The notes: generated by a model from the sequence alone, not told the origin. DNA of 64,000 nt from Nocardia farcinica (GCF_001182745.1 NZ_LN868939.1:1178001-1242000); one strand, 5' to 3'; positions 25,220 to 33,766 are shown, counted from the first letter of the stretch. Numbers and translations are program-made.

Positions 25220-26115
25220 CCCGCGATTTCGTCGGCTACGGACCGCACCCGCCGCACCCGCACTGGCCCGGTGCCGCGCGGATCGCCGTCCAGTTCGTGC
25301 TCAACTACGAGGAAGGCGCCGAGCGCAACATCCTCGACGGCGACCCGCACTCGGAGACGTTCCTGACCGAGCTGACCCCCTGCGAACCCTTCCCGAACCG
25401 GCACATGAGCGTCGAATCGCTCTACGAGTACGGCTCGCGCGCGGGCCTGTGGCGGGTCTTGCGGGTGTTCGAGCGGCGCGGGCTGCCGCTGACGATCTTC
25501 GCCGTCGCCCGCGCGATGCAACGCAACCCCGACGCCGTGGCCGCCTGCGTCGAGCTCGGCCACGAGATCGCCTGCCACGGCCTGCGCTGGATCTCCTATC
25601 AACTCGTCGACCGGGAGGCCGAACGCGCGGACATGGCCGAGGCGGTCGGCATCCTCACCGAACTCACCGGCGCGCCACCGCTGGGCTGGTACACCGGCCG
25701 CGACTCACCCCACACCCGCGAACTGGTCGTCGAACACGGCGGCTTCGTCTACGACGCGGACTCCTACGCCGACGACCTGCCCTACTGGGTGCGCGTGCAC
25801 GACCGCGACCACCTCGTCGTGCCGTACACCCTCGACACCAACGACATGCGCTTCGCCTCCCCCGCCGGATTCCCCAGCGGCGACCAGTTCTTCACCCACC
25901 TCCGCGACGCCTTCGACGTCCTCTACCGGGAGGGCGCACAGGGCGCGCCGAAAATGCTCTCCGTCGGACTGCACTGCCGGCTCGTCGGCCGCCCCGCCCG
26001 CACAGCCGCCCTCGAGCGATTCCTCGACCACGTGCAATCCCACGACCGGGTGTGGATCACCCGCCGCATCGACATCGCCGAACACTGGCGGCGGGTGCAT
26101 CCGGCCCCGGGTTAG
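25216..26115 (+). CDS. puuE: PuuE-type allantoinase (polysaccharide deacetylase fold)
   Basis: 299 residues, NodB-like barrel. It begins DFVGYGPHPPHPHWPGAARIAVQFVLNYEEGAE, characteristic of the PuuE group, and contains LGHEIACHGLRWISYQ, GWYTGRDSPHTRELV and LHCRLVGRPART. PuuE opens allantoin to allantoate without a metal, replacing AllB. It is the last gene of the purine block. UraD product allantoin enters here and allantoicase acts next, although gene order is reversed. Confidence 0.93.
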   Translation: MTRDFVGYGPHPPHPHWPGAARIAVQFVLNYEEGAERNILDGDPHSETFLTELTPCEPFPNRHMSVESLYEYGSRAGLWRVLRVFERRGLPLTIFAVARAMQRNPDAVAACVELGHEIACHGLRWISYQLVDREAERADMAEAVGILTELTGAPPLGWYTGRDSPHTRELVVEHGGFVYDADSYADDLPYWVRVHDRDHLVVPYTLDTNDMRFASPAGFPSGDQFFTHLRDAFDVLYREGAQGAPKMLSVGLHCRLVGRPARTAALERFLDHVQSHDRVWITRRIDIAEHWRRVHPAPG

Positions 26116-26118
26116 GGC

Positions 26119-26223
26119 TCAGCCCTCGCCCATTTCCGACAGCCACGCCAACCATCGCGGGTCCTGTTGGTCGGCTTCCATCTGCCGGCGCTCGGCCCCG
26201 GTGGCGCCCAGATCGACACCCAC
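26119..26223 (-). CDS. 34-residue acidic/amphipathic mini-protein
   Basis: GTG at 26223 preceded by GGGAGGAA at good spacing; it ends in TGA. The product begins MGVDLGATGAERRQMEADQQ and ends in WLAWLSEMGEG. Codon use looks coding and the ribosome-binding site is strong. It lies 90 bp downstream of the nuclease-like gene in the same direction and converges on puuE with 3 bp between the stop codons. I do not recognise the family. Confidence 0.45.
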   Translation of the reverse strand: MGVDLGATGAERRQMEADQQDPRWLAWLSEMGEG

Positions 26224-26313
26224 CGGTTCCTCCCTGCCCGACCATGAACCGCACAACGACGAACACGCCAGTACCTGTTTTGGTTGCCCGGCTTTCGGAC
26301 GGCGGTACGGGAG

Positions 26314-27714
26314 CTAGCAGCTTCGTTCCGGCCCCCGGTCGATGCCTCGTTCGCGGTCGCGTTCGGGTTGGCGGTGTCGGCGCTGGCTCGTCGTTGCCCG
26401 GTGGATCGCGTCTGCTCGCGCTGCCTCGATCCCTGGCTCGGCAGCGCTGACTTCCATCACGTCGCGCGTGAGGATCTGATCGACCGACAGCCCGTGCTCG
26501 ACGTCGCGGGCGATGCGGGCCAGGCGCCGTTCTCGCGCGTCGTGTTCGACTTGGACGGCTGGCATGTCCGGCCGTCGATAGGTATGGGTTCTGTTCTGCG
26601 GGTCGTAACCGGTGTCGCGCCCGTCACGGACAGCGTGGAACCGGTCGAGGTCGAGTCCTGCGGTTTTGTCCGGCGTGAAGAGAAGCCGCTCGGCTCGGCG
26701 CCGAGCTTGCTCGATCGCCAAATCTCGCTCGGGCCCTGCCCGGACGAAACGCTGCTCCACCGCCCGCACATGCTCGACACCGAGTTCCCGCACTCGGGCG
26801 TTGTGCTCATTCGAGATCTCGCGCCACCGCCCCCGCTCGACCTCGCGGCCGATCAGCTCGAGATCGGTCACGACATCCCGGCGGCGCAGTTCGCGCTGCT
26901 CTTCCTTGACCTGTTCCACCGTGCGCAACTGCTCCTCCGACAGCTGTATGCCCAAGGAGCGCAGCAAAGTGCGCTCGTTCTTGCGCTCGGCTTCCCGGAT
27001 TTTGTCGAGCTTCTTAATCAGTTGTTCGTGCTTCTTCGCCAGCGCTTCGGTGTCGATCGGCTCTCCGGCCTCGGCTCGCTCGGCGATCTGCTGGACCTGT
27101 TCCCGCACCTGGGCACTGTGGTGATCGCGCTGCCCCGCCAACTCCTTGCGAGCCTCGAGCGCCTTGACAAATACTTGGTCACGACCGCGGCCCCTCTGCT
27201 TCCGGACCTGCTCACGTGCCTTCTCGGCGACGCCGGGTAGCTCGAGTTGCTGCCCTCGCTCCAACTGCCTGCCCAGGGCCCAGATCTCGCGCGCGTCCGC
27301 CCGCGAAACGATCTGGTGGGTGAAGCTGTTCGGGAAATCCCGCTTCAGATTGTCGATCAATTTCTGCGCGCTCGGCGAGATGCGTTCTCCTGCAACAGAA
27401 CGCAGCAGGAGATGATCTACTTTGCCATCCCTGAGCAGTTCGTAGTCACGCTCGAGTTGGTCTTCGTCCTTGACTCCTCGGATCTCGCCCGACTTCTCCT
27501 CGATTGCCTGCACTGGCCCGGTTGCGGGGTTTCCCCGCTGCTTGTCGTATCGGCGCCTAGTGCCGGATCTATCGCGCAGTTCTCGAGCTCGCGAGGGCCT
27601 AGAATAGCCATTCTCGTGATCGCGGAAGAACCGGTCCGCCCCATTTTCCCATACCCGGCCCCGCATATTGTTTTCAACATCGTCACGATCTCTGTCGTAG
27701 CCGTCACGAGACAT
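26314..27714 (-). CDS. orphan PD-(D/E)XK-like nuclease with long charged coiled coil
   Basis: 466 residues, start preceded by a G-rich ribosome-binding site. Residues 20-150 show a nuclease-like pattern: W22-E23, D57, then E72-x-K74 in AIEEKSGEIRGVKD and the following QLERD at 86-90. This order (D, ExK, Q) is that of restriction-endonuclease-fold toxins. Residues 160-330 are strongly charged and heptad-like. The tail (about 330-466) is Arg-rich. No WXG/LXG leader, signal peptide or membrane segment is visible, so the export route is unclear. The acidic partner gene lies 50 bp upstream. Composition is less GC-rich than the neighbours, suggesting transfer. The nuclease assignment is inference from pattern. 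Confidence 0.6.
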   Translation of the reverse strand: MSRDGYDRDRDDVENNMRGRVWENGADRFFRDHENGYSRPSRARELRDRSGTRRRYDKQRGNPATGPVQAIEEKSGEIRGVKDEDQLERDYELLRDGKVDHLLLRSVAGERISPSAQKLIDNLKRDFPNSFTHQIVSRADAREIWALGRQLERGQQLELPGVAEKAREQVRKQRGRGRDQVFVKALEARKELAGQRDHHSAQVREQVQQIAERAEAGEPIDTEALAKKHEQLIKKLDKIREAERKNERTLLRSLGIQLSEEQLRTVEQVKEEQRELRRRDVVTDLELIGREVERGRWREISNEHNARVRELGVEHVRAVEQRFVRAGPERDLAIEQARRRAERLLFTPDKTAGLDLDRFHAVRDGRDTGYDPQNRTHTYRRPDMPAVQVEHDARERRLARIARDVEHGLSVDQILTRDVMEVSAAEPGIEAARADAIHRATTSQRRHRQPERDRERGIDRGPERSC

Positions 27715-27764
27715 GGCTCGCCCCCCGGAGAAAACCCAATCGATTCGACGCCGCTGGTCAGCGC

Positions 27765-28280
27765 CTATCGCCTACTGGTACCGGAAACCCTCTCGAATTC
27801 GTCGCGCATCTGGTCGGTCAGCAGCGAGAAGCCGTCGCCGAACTCTGCATGACGGACAACAGTCCGCATCAGCGCCCAGGCCGTAAAAACCTCGTCCTCG
27901 TCATCCTCCCCTACCCATCGAAGTGCTGGATTCACGTCGCGATAAAAAGGATGGACGCCGCCGTTCAACGCGAGGTCGAACCACTCCGCCCGCGCGTACT
28001 TGATATAGCATTCGCCGAGAAAGCAGACGAAAGCGTCTATCGTTTCGAGATTCTCGGGCTTTTCGAGCGCTTCCTCGTCGGGGAAGAGTTCGGTGAGCAG
28101 AGCGTCGAGCCGAACTACTTCCGGCGAATCGCTCTCCCACGGCTGGGCCGGCAGGCCGACAATTCCCGCATGCTCCATGAACTTGCTCGCTTGGGCGGCG
28201 CGGCGTTCAGGGGAGACCCATTTCCCCCATGCGGTCTGCTCGACTTCGAAGTCCAATCTCAACTGCTCGTCAGGTCTCAC
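27765..28280 (-). CDS. acidic protein, possible immunity partner of the nuclease-like protein
   Basis: 171 residues from a GTG with AAGGGG six bases upstream. Rich in Asp/Glu. It contains the helical stretch ETIDAFVCFLGECYIKYARAEW followed by a strand-rich segment and GVHPFYRDVNPALRW. A buried helix with FLGE before a Trp resembles immunity-type proteins of polymorphic toxin systems, but I cannot name a family. It is transcribed before the nuclease-like gene, 50 bp away. Lower GC than average. Confidence 0.6.
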   Translation of the reverse strand: MRPDEQLRLDFEVEQTAWGKWVSPERRAAQASKFMEHAGIVGLPAQPWESDSPEVVRLDALLTELFPDEEALEKPENLETIDAFVCFLGECYIKYARAEWFDLALNGGVHPFYRDVNPALRWVGEDDEDEVFTAWALMRTVVRHAEFGDGFSLLTDQMRDEFERVSGTSRR

Positions 28281-28317
28281 ATCTACCCCTTACCGATGAA
28301 GAACTCTGGTCACTTCG

Positions 28318-28680
28318 TTATCGAACCCAGAAAGTACCGACGGCCGCCAATCCCGCTATCGGCCCGCCTGGCCGGCCGGGTACGGCCATCCTTTCACGAC
28401 GGCGATGGCGGCATCCGAAACTCGCTGACCTCCTTGGGGTCAGCATCCCGCCCCTCGCCGATGCTCGTCTCCGATCTGAACCCGACGGAGCCACCGGGGC
28501 CGGGTGCAGCTTGTCACTTCCTCGGCGAAGACTTTGGCGACGTCCGGGTGGGCTCGGTAGTACTGAGCCCTCGTCACAGCGATACCTCGACGACGGACGA
28601 GCCAGGACGGCCCGGCGCGCGAAGCCCGTCATCGTGTGATCGATCGCCACGGGAACGCGTTGCGGCAATACGTCGTTCAT
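28318..28680 (-). CDS. doubtful small ORF with a strong ribosome-binding site
   Basis: The ATG at 28680 follows AAGGAG at six bases, one of the best in the window, and the first 35 residues (MNDVLPQRVPVAIDHTMTGF and onward) look coding. After about residue 36 the frame turns Arg/Ser/Pro-rich. A different frame opens with a GTG at 28577 giving AQYYRAHPDVAKVFAEEV, itself coding-like. A frameshift or a decayed gene is likely. The stretch 28281-28860 holds nothing else that I can support. Confidence 0.3.
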   Translation of the reverse strand: MNDVLPQRVPVAIDHTMTGFARRAVLARPSSRYRCDEGSVLPSPPGRRQSLRRGSDKLHPAPVAPSGSDRRRASARGGMLTPRRSASFGCRHRRRERMAVPGRPGGPIAGLAAVGTFWVR

Positions 28681-28860
28681 GGTTTTCTCCTTGCGTGTGC
28701 AGGGCGAGGGGAAGCGCCACTGCTGCCGAGGTCGTGGCATTCAGTATCGAGGCGGGATCGCGGCACTGGAACTGTCTCCTCGGCGCATTGCACTGACGTT
28801 TCACTGACGTTCGGTGCCGGACCGACGGTCGGGTTCGGTCTGCGGTGCGACACTGACGGC

Positions 28861-29646
28861 ATGGAATTGAACGGGTCGCCGGTCACCCAGACCGATCTCG
28901 CCGCACTGGCGTTGATCGGGTACGGGCACTTCACCTCCATGCGCGTCGAGCGCGGTGGCGCGGTGCGCGGGCTCAGCCAGCACCTGGAGCGGCTGGTCCG
29001 CGACTGCCGGACGGTCTTCGACAGCGACCTGGATCCCGACCGGGTCCGCGCGCTCGTCCGACAGGCCCTGCCCGCCGAGACCGACGGCGCGTTCGTGGTA
29101 CGGGTGACGGTATTCGACCCGCACCTGCCATTGGGCAACCCCGGTGCCGACGCCGCTCCGCAGATCCTGGTGACCTGGCGCCACGGGCAGGTCGGGCCAC
29201 TGGCACCGCTGAGGCTGCGGTCGGCGGTCTACACCCGTGACCTGCCGCGGACCAAGCACGTCGGATTGTTCGGCGCGCTACATCAACGTCGCCTCGCTCA
29301 ACGCGACGGATTCGACGACGTGCTGTTCACCGCGCCCGACGGCACGATCAGCGAGATCGCAACATCCAACATCGGCGTACTCGTCGATGGCCAGCTGATC
29401 TGGCCGCAGGCCGATGTCCTGCCCGGAGTCACGATGCGACTGCTCGGCCAAACCCTCGACGCAGAAGTCATCTCCAAGCCGATCACCCTGGCAGACCTGG
29501 CACACGTCGACGGAGCGGTCGCGACCAACGCCGCAGTGGGAGTCCGTGCGATCAGCCGCATCGACGACGCCGACATTCCCGTCGACCACGCCGCTGTCGA
29601 CCGGCTGCGCACAGAATACGAATCCATTCCGGCCCAGCAGATTTGA
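28861..29646 (+). CDS. class IV (branched-chain/ADC lyase fold) PLP aminotransferase
   Basis: 261 residues. The fold-type IV core is clear: DLPRTKHVGLFGALHQRRLA carries the candidate PLP lysine (Lys in RTKH), followed by GFDDVLFTAPDGTISEIATSNIGVLVDG and LPGVTMRLLG. Such proteins include aminodeoxychorismate lyase, branched-chain and D-amino-acid aminotransferases. The short length and the EIATSNIG variant leave the substrate open. It stands alone, downstream of the accessory toxin-like genes and 66 bp before the HTH-FGE gene. Confidence 0.8.
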   Translation: MELNGSPVTQTDLAALALIGYGHFTSMRVERGGAVRGLSQHLERLVRDCRTVFDSDLDPDRVRALVRQALPAETDGAFVVRVTVFDPHLPLGNPGADAAPQILVTWRHGQVGPLAPLRLRSAVYTRDLPRTKHVGLFGALHQRRLAQRDGFDDVLFTAPDGTISEIATSNIGVLVDGQLIWPQADVLPGVTMRLLGQTLDAEVISKPITLADLAHVDGAVATNAAVGVRAISRIDDADIPVDHAAVDRLRTEYESIPAQQI

Positions 29647-29712
29647 GCCACGCCAACGCCTACCGCTGACTAGGGTTGACGCCGACCGCTCGGAGAGAGG
29701 AGCACTGCGGCG

Positions 29713-30636
29713 ATGGCGATTGTGGTCCGCACGTGGACCGGAGCCGAGGCACGCGCGCTGCGCGCCGCGCGGCGCATGAGTCTCACCGATTTCGCCGCCC
29801 ATCTCGGTGTGAACCCGCGTCTGCTGTCTCGATGGGAGGCCGGCGGGACAGCGATCCGGCCGAGGCCGGTCAACCAAGCCGCCCTCGACACCGTGCTCAA
29901 CCAATTGGCCGCTGACGAGCTCGCCCGCTTCGTCGAAGCGATCTCGCCGGACGCACTCAGCGACGCCCGCGACCCCGACGTCCCCGAACAGCCCACCACC
30001 ATCCGTCACCCCGCCGACGGCAAACTGATGGCCCGGATCCCGGAAGGTATTTACCTCGCCGGACAGCAGAACCAGCCGGTCTGGCTCGCTGGCTACTGGA
30101 TGGACGTCTTCCCGACCACCAACGCCGACTACGCCCGCTTCGTCGCCGCGCAGGACCACCCCGCCCCCCGCCACTGGCATGGCCAGACCCCGCCCCCCGA
30201 ACTCGGCGACCACCCCGTCGTCTGGGTCAGCTGGACCGACGCGACCGCCTACGCCCGATGGGCCTGCAAATCGCTGCCCACCGCCGCTCAATGGGAGAAG
30301 GCCGCGCGCGGCACCCGTGGCAACACCTGGCCATGGGGCAACCAATCAACACCGGCCAAATGCAACATCCGAGGCTCCGGCCCGGGTACCACGACCCCCG
30401 TAGCCACCTACGCCAGCGGCGTCAGCCCCTACGGCGTCTACGACATGGTCGGCAACACCTGGGAATGGACGGCCACCGAAACCACCACCGGCCGCTACCA
30501 GCTCAAAGGCAGCGCCTACACCAGCCCGTTCGACCGCGGCGAACCCGCAGGCTTCAACGACGCCGCCAACACGATGCTCGACGACGACACCGGATTCCGT
30601 TGCGCCACAGAAGATGCGGCGATCAAAATGCCTTGA
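29713..30636 (+). CDS. helix-turn-helix fused to a formylglycine-generating-enzyme-like (SUMF1/EgtB) domain
   Basis: 307 residues. Residues 10-65 form an XRE-like domain (RRMSLTDFAAHLGVNPRLLSRWEAGG). Residues 105-300 are an FGE-sulfatase fold: PEGIYLAG, the FPTTNADYARFVAAQ loop, LPTAAQWEKAARG, and WEWTATE with a final GFRCA. The two active-site cysteines that bind copper in true formylglycine-generating enzymes are not at their usual place: the segment reads LKGSAYTSPFDRG. So it may be a sensor or a different enzyme of the fold rather than a sulfatase activator. No sulfatase gene is nearby. Confidence 0.75.
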   Translation: MAIVVRTWTGAEARALRAARRMSLTDFAAHLGVNPRLLSRWEAGGTAIRPRPVNQAALDTVLNQLAADELARFVEAISPDALSDARDPDVPEQPTTIRHPADGKLMARIPEGIYLAGQQNQPVWLAGYWMDVFPTTNADYARFVAAQDHPAPRHWHGQTPPPELGDHPVVWVSWTDATAYARWACKSLPTAAQWEKAARGTRGNTWPWGNQSTPAKCNIRGSGPGTTTPVATYASGVSPYGVYDMVGNTWEWTATETTTGRYQLKGSAYTSPFDRGEPAGFNDAANTMLDDDTGFRCATEDAAIKMP

Positions 30637-31021
30637 AACCGATTCCGCCGACGCGGTGAACTCGACGTCGACTACGACGTCGTCCACACTGTGGCCTCAC
30701 AGCAACTCGATCCGCAGCGTGCGCCCAGTCGGCCCCGCACCCACAATCAGGACAGGATCAGCGGAGGGGAAGCTGGCCAGCGACGCCGGTGATCGCGCGC
30801 TGCACGCGTTCGAGGTGGGTGAGATCCGGCGCGATAACCGCGTGCGCGCCTTGTACATGGCCGCGTTGGCTGATGCCGGCTGACGATCGGGGATACCGAC
30901 CGGGCCGCTGCGGCAGCCGAGGAGGCGTTGGCTCCGGCGACTCCGGTAGGACGTGCGTACTCGGGTGGCAGCGGCGCAGCCCCCTATTCCGGTGCGCCTG
31001 TAGAACCCGGAGCCGACCGTC
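30637..31021. other. gene-poor stretch with coding debris
   Basis: No intact gene could be supported. Short coding-like pieces are visible in different plus-strand frames, for example one ending ALYMAALADAG at about 30880 and another running LTIGDTDRAAAAAEEALAPA from about 30880 without a good start. I read this as remains of decayed genes, in keeping with the mixed composition of 26-31 kb. Confidence 0.4.
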
Positions 31022-31195
31022 ATGCCCGTACCCCCAAGCGAAACCGGCAATCGCGAACCAGACGGTTCCCATCTCGACGACCTCGAAGCCGGCACTCCGT
31101 GGTGGGTTGTCACTCGAGTCGCCGACCTGATCACCGCAACACAGCGCTATCCGCGGCGATGGGGAATCACCGCACCGACACCGCCTGAACAGTGA
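31022..31195 (+). CDS. 57-residue small protein
   Basis: ATG at 31022. It begins MPVPPSETGNREPDG, contains TPWWVVTRVADLITAT and ends in TAPTPPEQ. The central amphipathic part with two Trp is gene-like and the stop is shared (GTGA) with the next tiny ORF, which supports both. No family recognised. It may belong to an accessory or mobile module. Confidence 0.45.
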   Translation: MPVPPSETGNREPDGSHLDDLEAGTPWWVVTRVADLITATQRYPRRWGITAPTPPEQ

Positions 31196-31284
31196 TCACG
31201 CTCGGATACGCCCTCGCGGTCGGCCTGCCACTGACCGTGCTCATCCTGACGGTGGTGCTGCCCGATCGCCGAGACAAGCGATGA
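31192..31284 (+). CDS. 30-residue single-segment membrane peptide
   Basis: GTG overlapping the stop of the 57-residue gene by four bases. The product MITLGYALAVGLPLTVLILT plus VVLPDRRDKR is one hydrophobic helix with a basic C-terminal tail, the layout of small membrane peptides. Co-translation with the upstream ORF is likely. Function unknown. Confidence 0.4.
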   Translation: MITLGYALAVGLPLTVLILTVVLPDRRDKR

Positions 31285-31317
31285 AACCGTCCTTGTTCCG
31301 AGAGGCTGGAACTCGAG

Positions 31318-32451
31318 CTACGCGAACAGGTTCCGTACGAACGGCAGGCTGTCGGGCAGTGAGGCGTTCACCGCGCCGTTGTGGTCTTCGTCGTAGACGT
31401 GCAGCGTCACCGGCTCGCCGCGCGATTGCAGGGTGGCGGCGAACCGTAGCGTCTGGGGGGTGATGACGTCCGTGTCGCGCAAGCCCTGACCGAGGAACAG
31501 GGGTCGGTCGTAGCCGGATTCGGGCAGGCCGAGGTAGCGGGCGAGCACGCCGTGCAGATCCGGGATTTCGGCCAGCGGCCTGGCGAACAGGTCGCCGAGC
31601 ACCACATCGTGCGCGGCGAGTTCCGTACCGAACGCCTCCACGCACGAGGTGCGCGCCCGCGCCACCCAGTCGCGTCCGGTCTCGGTGAGGTAGGAGCCGA
31701 TGTTCAGTTCGGGGTGGGTGGTCTCCAGCCCGGCCAGGATGTACAGCACGTAGGCGGAGGTGTGCGGGCCCAGCTCGATCGGTGGCATTCCCGGCCCGAG
31801 CGGCATCAGGATGTCCTCGATGTAGGCGGGCACACCGGTGCCCACCGCGCCCCGATAGTCGAGTTCGGGCCCGCCCAGCTCGGTGGCGTACCGCGCGGTG
31901 ACCACCGCCGCGCCGCCGCCCTGGGACTGGCCGACCACGGCCCACCGGCGCGCCAGGTTCGGGTACTGCGCGGTCGCCGCCCGCACCGCGTCGACGATGT
32001 TGTGCGCCTCGACCAGTCCGTTGAGGTACGGATGCTCACCGGCCGTTCCCAGCCCGGCGTAGTCGGCGGCCACCACGGCGTAGCCCTGGTCCAGCCAGGT
32101 GCCCAGGTAGGCCCAGTCCCGTTCGCGCGCCGACGGACCGGCGACGCTGTAGGCGCAGTCGTCCCCGAGACCCACGGTGCCGTGCGCCCACGCGATCACC
32201 GGCCAGCCGCCCGCGGGCGCTTCGCCGGGCGGGAAATACACGGCCGCGCTGGCGACGGTCGGCGCCTCGCCGACGGTGACGGTGTCGTAGTGGATGCGGG
32301 CCGCATCGCCGGCCCCGGGCGGGGTGGCGACCGCCGCGAGCGGCGCCACCGAGACGACGGCGCCCGGCTCGGCGTGCGCGGTGCCGGGAAGGGCGAGCAG
32401 CGTGCCCGTGCAACTGACGGCCACGGCGGCCGCGGCGACGAACTTGCGCAT
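31318..32451 (-). CDS. secreted LIP-family lipase/esterase
   Basis: 377 residues. The signal peptide MRKFVAAAAVAVSCTG continues to the cleavage site AHA-EPG near residue 28. Alpha/beta hydrolase fold of the secretory lipase type, with the oxyanion region WAHGTVG, the nucleophile in GQSQGGG near 165, an Asp in GLRDTDV and the His in YDEDHNGAV near 358. ATG at 32451 with GGAG upstream. It probably hydrolyses acylglycerols or similar esters outside the cell. It is a single gene with accessory DNA on one side and the CDF gene on the other. Confidence 0.88.
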   Translation of the reverse strand: MRKFVAAAAVAVSCTGTLLALPGTAHAEPGAVVSVAPLAAVATPPGAGDAARIHYDTVTVGEAPTVASAAVYFPPGEAPAGGWPVIAWAHGTVGLGDDCAYSVAGPSARERDWAYLGTWLDQGYAVVAADYAGLGTAGEHPYLNGLVEAHNIVDAVRAATAQYPNLARRWAVVGQSQGGGAAVVTARYATELGGPELDYRGAVGTGVPAYIEDILMPLGPGMPPIELGPHTSAYVLYILAGLETTHPELNIGSYLTETGRDWVARARTSCVEAFGTELAAHDVVLGDLFARPLAEIPDLHGVLARYLGLPESGYDRPLFLGQGLRDTDVITPQTLRFAATLQSRGEPVTLHVYDEDHNGAVNASLPDSLPFVRNLFA

Positions 32452-32530
32452 GGATGACTCCTGTCCGGTCGACTGCGGACCAGTCTCGCGCACGACGACC
32501 GTGCCGGCGCATCCGGCGCGGCCGTGCGGT

Positions 32531-33454
32531 CTACCACGGCAGTCGGTCGCACTCCTGTGCCCGGCTCGCCGATTCGACCTGCAGGGTGGCGTGGTCGATG
32601 TGATAGCGATCGGCCAGGAGTTCCTGCGCGGCGGCCAGCACGCGGTCGGTATCGGCGCCCGCCTCGACGGCCAGGTGCGCGGAGGCCACCTCCATCCCGG
32701 AGGTCAGCGTCCAGACGTGCAGGTCGTGGACCTGCGCCACGCCGGGGAGATCCGCGAGGTCGGTGCGGACCTGCTCGACGTCCATCCCGGCGGGGGCGTG
32801 CTGGAACAGGATCCGCAGCGCGTGCCGACCCAGGCTGTAGGCGCGGGGCAGGACGAACAAGCCGATGCCGATACCGATGACCGGGTCGGCGTAGCGCCAG
32901 CCGAACACCAGCGTCACCAGACCGCTGACCAGGACGCCGACGGACCCGAGCAGGTCGGCCAGCACCTCCAGGTAGGCGCCGCGCACGTTCAGGCTCTCGC
33001 CGGCGCCACGCCGCAACAGCAGCAGCGCGGCCACGTTCATCACCAACCCGACGACGGCGACCACGGCCACCGGCAGCCCCGGCACCTCGGGTGGCTCGGC
33101 CAACCGCCCCACCGCCTCGTAGAGCACCCATCCGGCGACACCGAACAGCAGCAGCGAATTGACCAGCGCGGCCAGCACCTCCGCGCGATACATCCCATAG
33201 GAGCGGTGGGCGCGATGCGCGGCACGGCGGGCCACCAGGATCGCCACCAGCGCCATCGCCACCCCGAACACATCGGTGAACACGTGCGCCGAGTCCGACA
33301 GCAGCGCCAGCGACGACGTCGACAACCCGACGACGAGCTGCGCCACGAAGGTCACCAGCCCGAGCCCGATCACCAGGCCGAGCCGCCGCACGTACTTCCC
33401 GGACGCACTACCCGCCTCGACCACCGCCACCCCGTGATCGTGTCCGTGTCCCAC
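32531..33454 (-). CDS. cation diffusion facilitator (CDF) metal exporter
   Basis: 307 residues, six membrane segments. The His-rich N-terminus HGHDHG, metal-site SLALLSDSAHVFTD in the second helix and LEVLADLLGSVGVLVSG in the fifth (D/H...D-x-x-x-D patterns) indicate zinc-type specificity. A cytoplasmic ferredoxin-like domain with VHDLHVWTLTSG closes it. I chose the GTG at 33454 because AAGGAGG sits at ideal distance; an ATG at 33487 would bury that site. It exports Zn or a similar divalent metal in exchange for protons. Confidence 0.9.
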   Translation of the reverse strand: MGHGHDHGVAVVEAGSASGKYVRRLGLVIGLGLVTFVAQLVVGLSTSSLALLSDSAHVFTDVFGVAMALVAILVARRAAHRAHRSYGMYRAEVLAALVNSLLLFGVAGWVLYEAVGRLAEPPEVPGLPVAVVAVVGLVMNVAALLLLRRGAGESLNVRGAYLEVLADLLGSVGVLVSGLVTLVFGWRYADPVIGIGIGLFVLPRAYSLGRHALRILFQHAPAGMDVEQVRTDLADLPGVAQVHDLHVWTLTSGMEVASAHLAVEAGADTDRVLAAAQELLADRYHIDHATLQVESASRAQECDRLPW

Positions 33455-33533
33455 CGTGACCTCCTTCTCCATCGGCACCGACCCCATCGGCCGACGCCAC
33501 TTCGCATCGGCCGGCTGCCGCCGACCGGAAATG

Positions 33534-33564
33534 ATAATAACATGCGTATGTATTTATGTATCAA
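33534..33564 (-). promoter_or_regulatory. AT-rich promoter/operator candidate of the CDF gene
   Basis: On the minus strand TTGATA, a 19-bp spacer and TATTAT. The spacer holds the repeats ATACATA and ATACATAC. It is the most AT-rich spot for kilobases, 80-110 bp before the CDF start. A metal-responsive repressor could bind here, but no match to a known box is convincing. Confidence 0.35.
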
Positions 33565-33626
33565 ACCCTAGCTGTCCTGTCGGCGGCTTCGTGGCACGGG
33601 CCACAGCGCGGGCAGTCGCCCCCTCT

Positions 33627-33642
33627 TGTGAAACCGATCACA
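33627..33642. promoter_or_regulatory. CRP/GlxR-type palindrome between the CDF gene and aceA
   Basis: Exact TGTGA-N6-TCACA (spacer AACCGA). This is the consensus of the Crp/GlxR family of actinobacteria. It lies 320 bp before aceA and 172 bp before the CDF start. GlxR controls glyoxylate-cycle genes in corynebacteria, so aceA is the more likely target. The large intergenic region 33455-33961 also holds the CDF promoter and the RamB-like boxes; no ORF there is convincing. Confidence 0.6.
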
Positions 33643-33766
33643 AATACCGACTGTCGGCGTGTTGGCGCGCCGTCAGTTGGTGACGGAAAACAGTACGGGC
33701 GTTACGGAAAAACCCGAGGTCAGCGCTACCCGCCGGTAGGTTACACGCGTGCAATCCGCAGGCTAA

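Noticed and set aside
26284..27240. Long plus-strand ORF (318 codons) opposite the nuclease-like gene
   Set aside because: It lacks a ribosome-binding site, its composition is shadow-like, and the minus-strand frame has charged coiled-coil character, a plausible start and a matching partner gene.
30697..31134. 145-codon minus-strand ORF in the debris region
   Set aside because: Frame is Arg/Ser-rich with no start signal and overlaps better small plus-strand ORFs.
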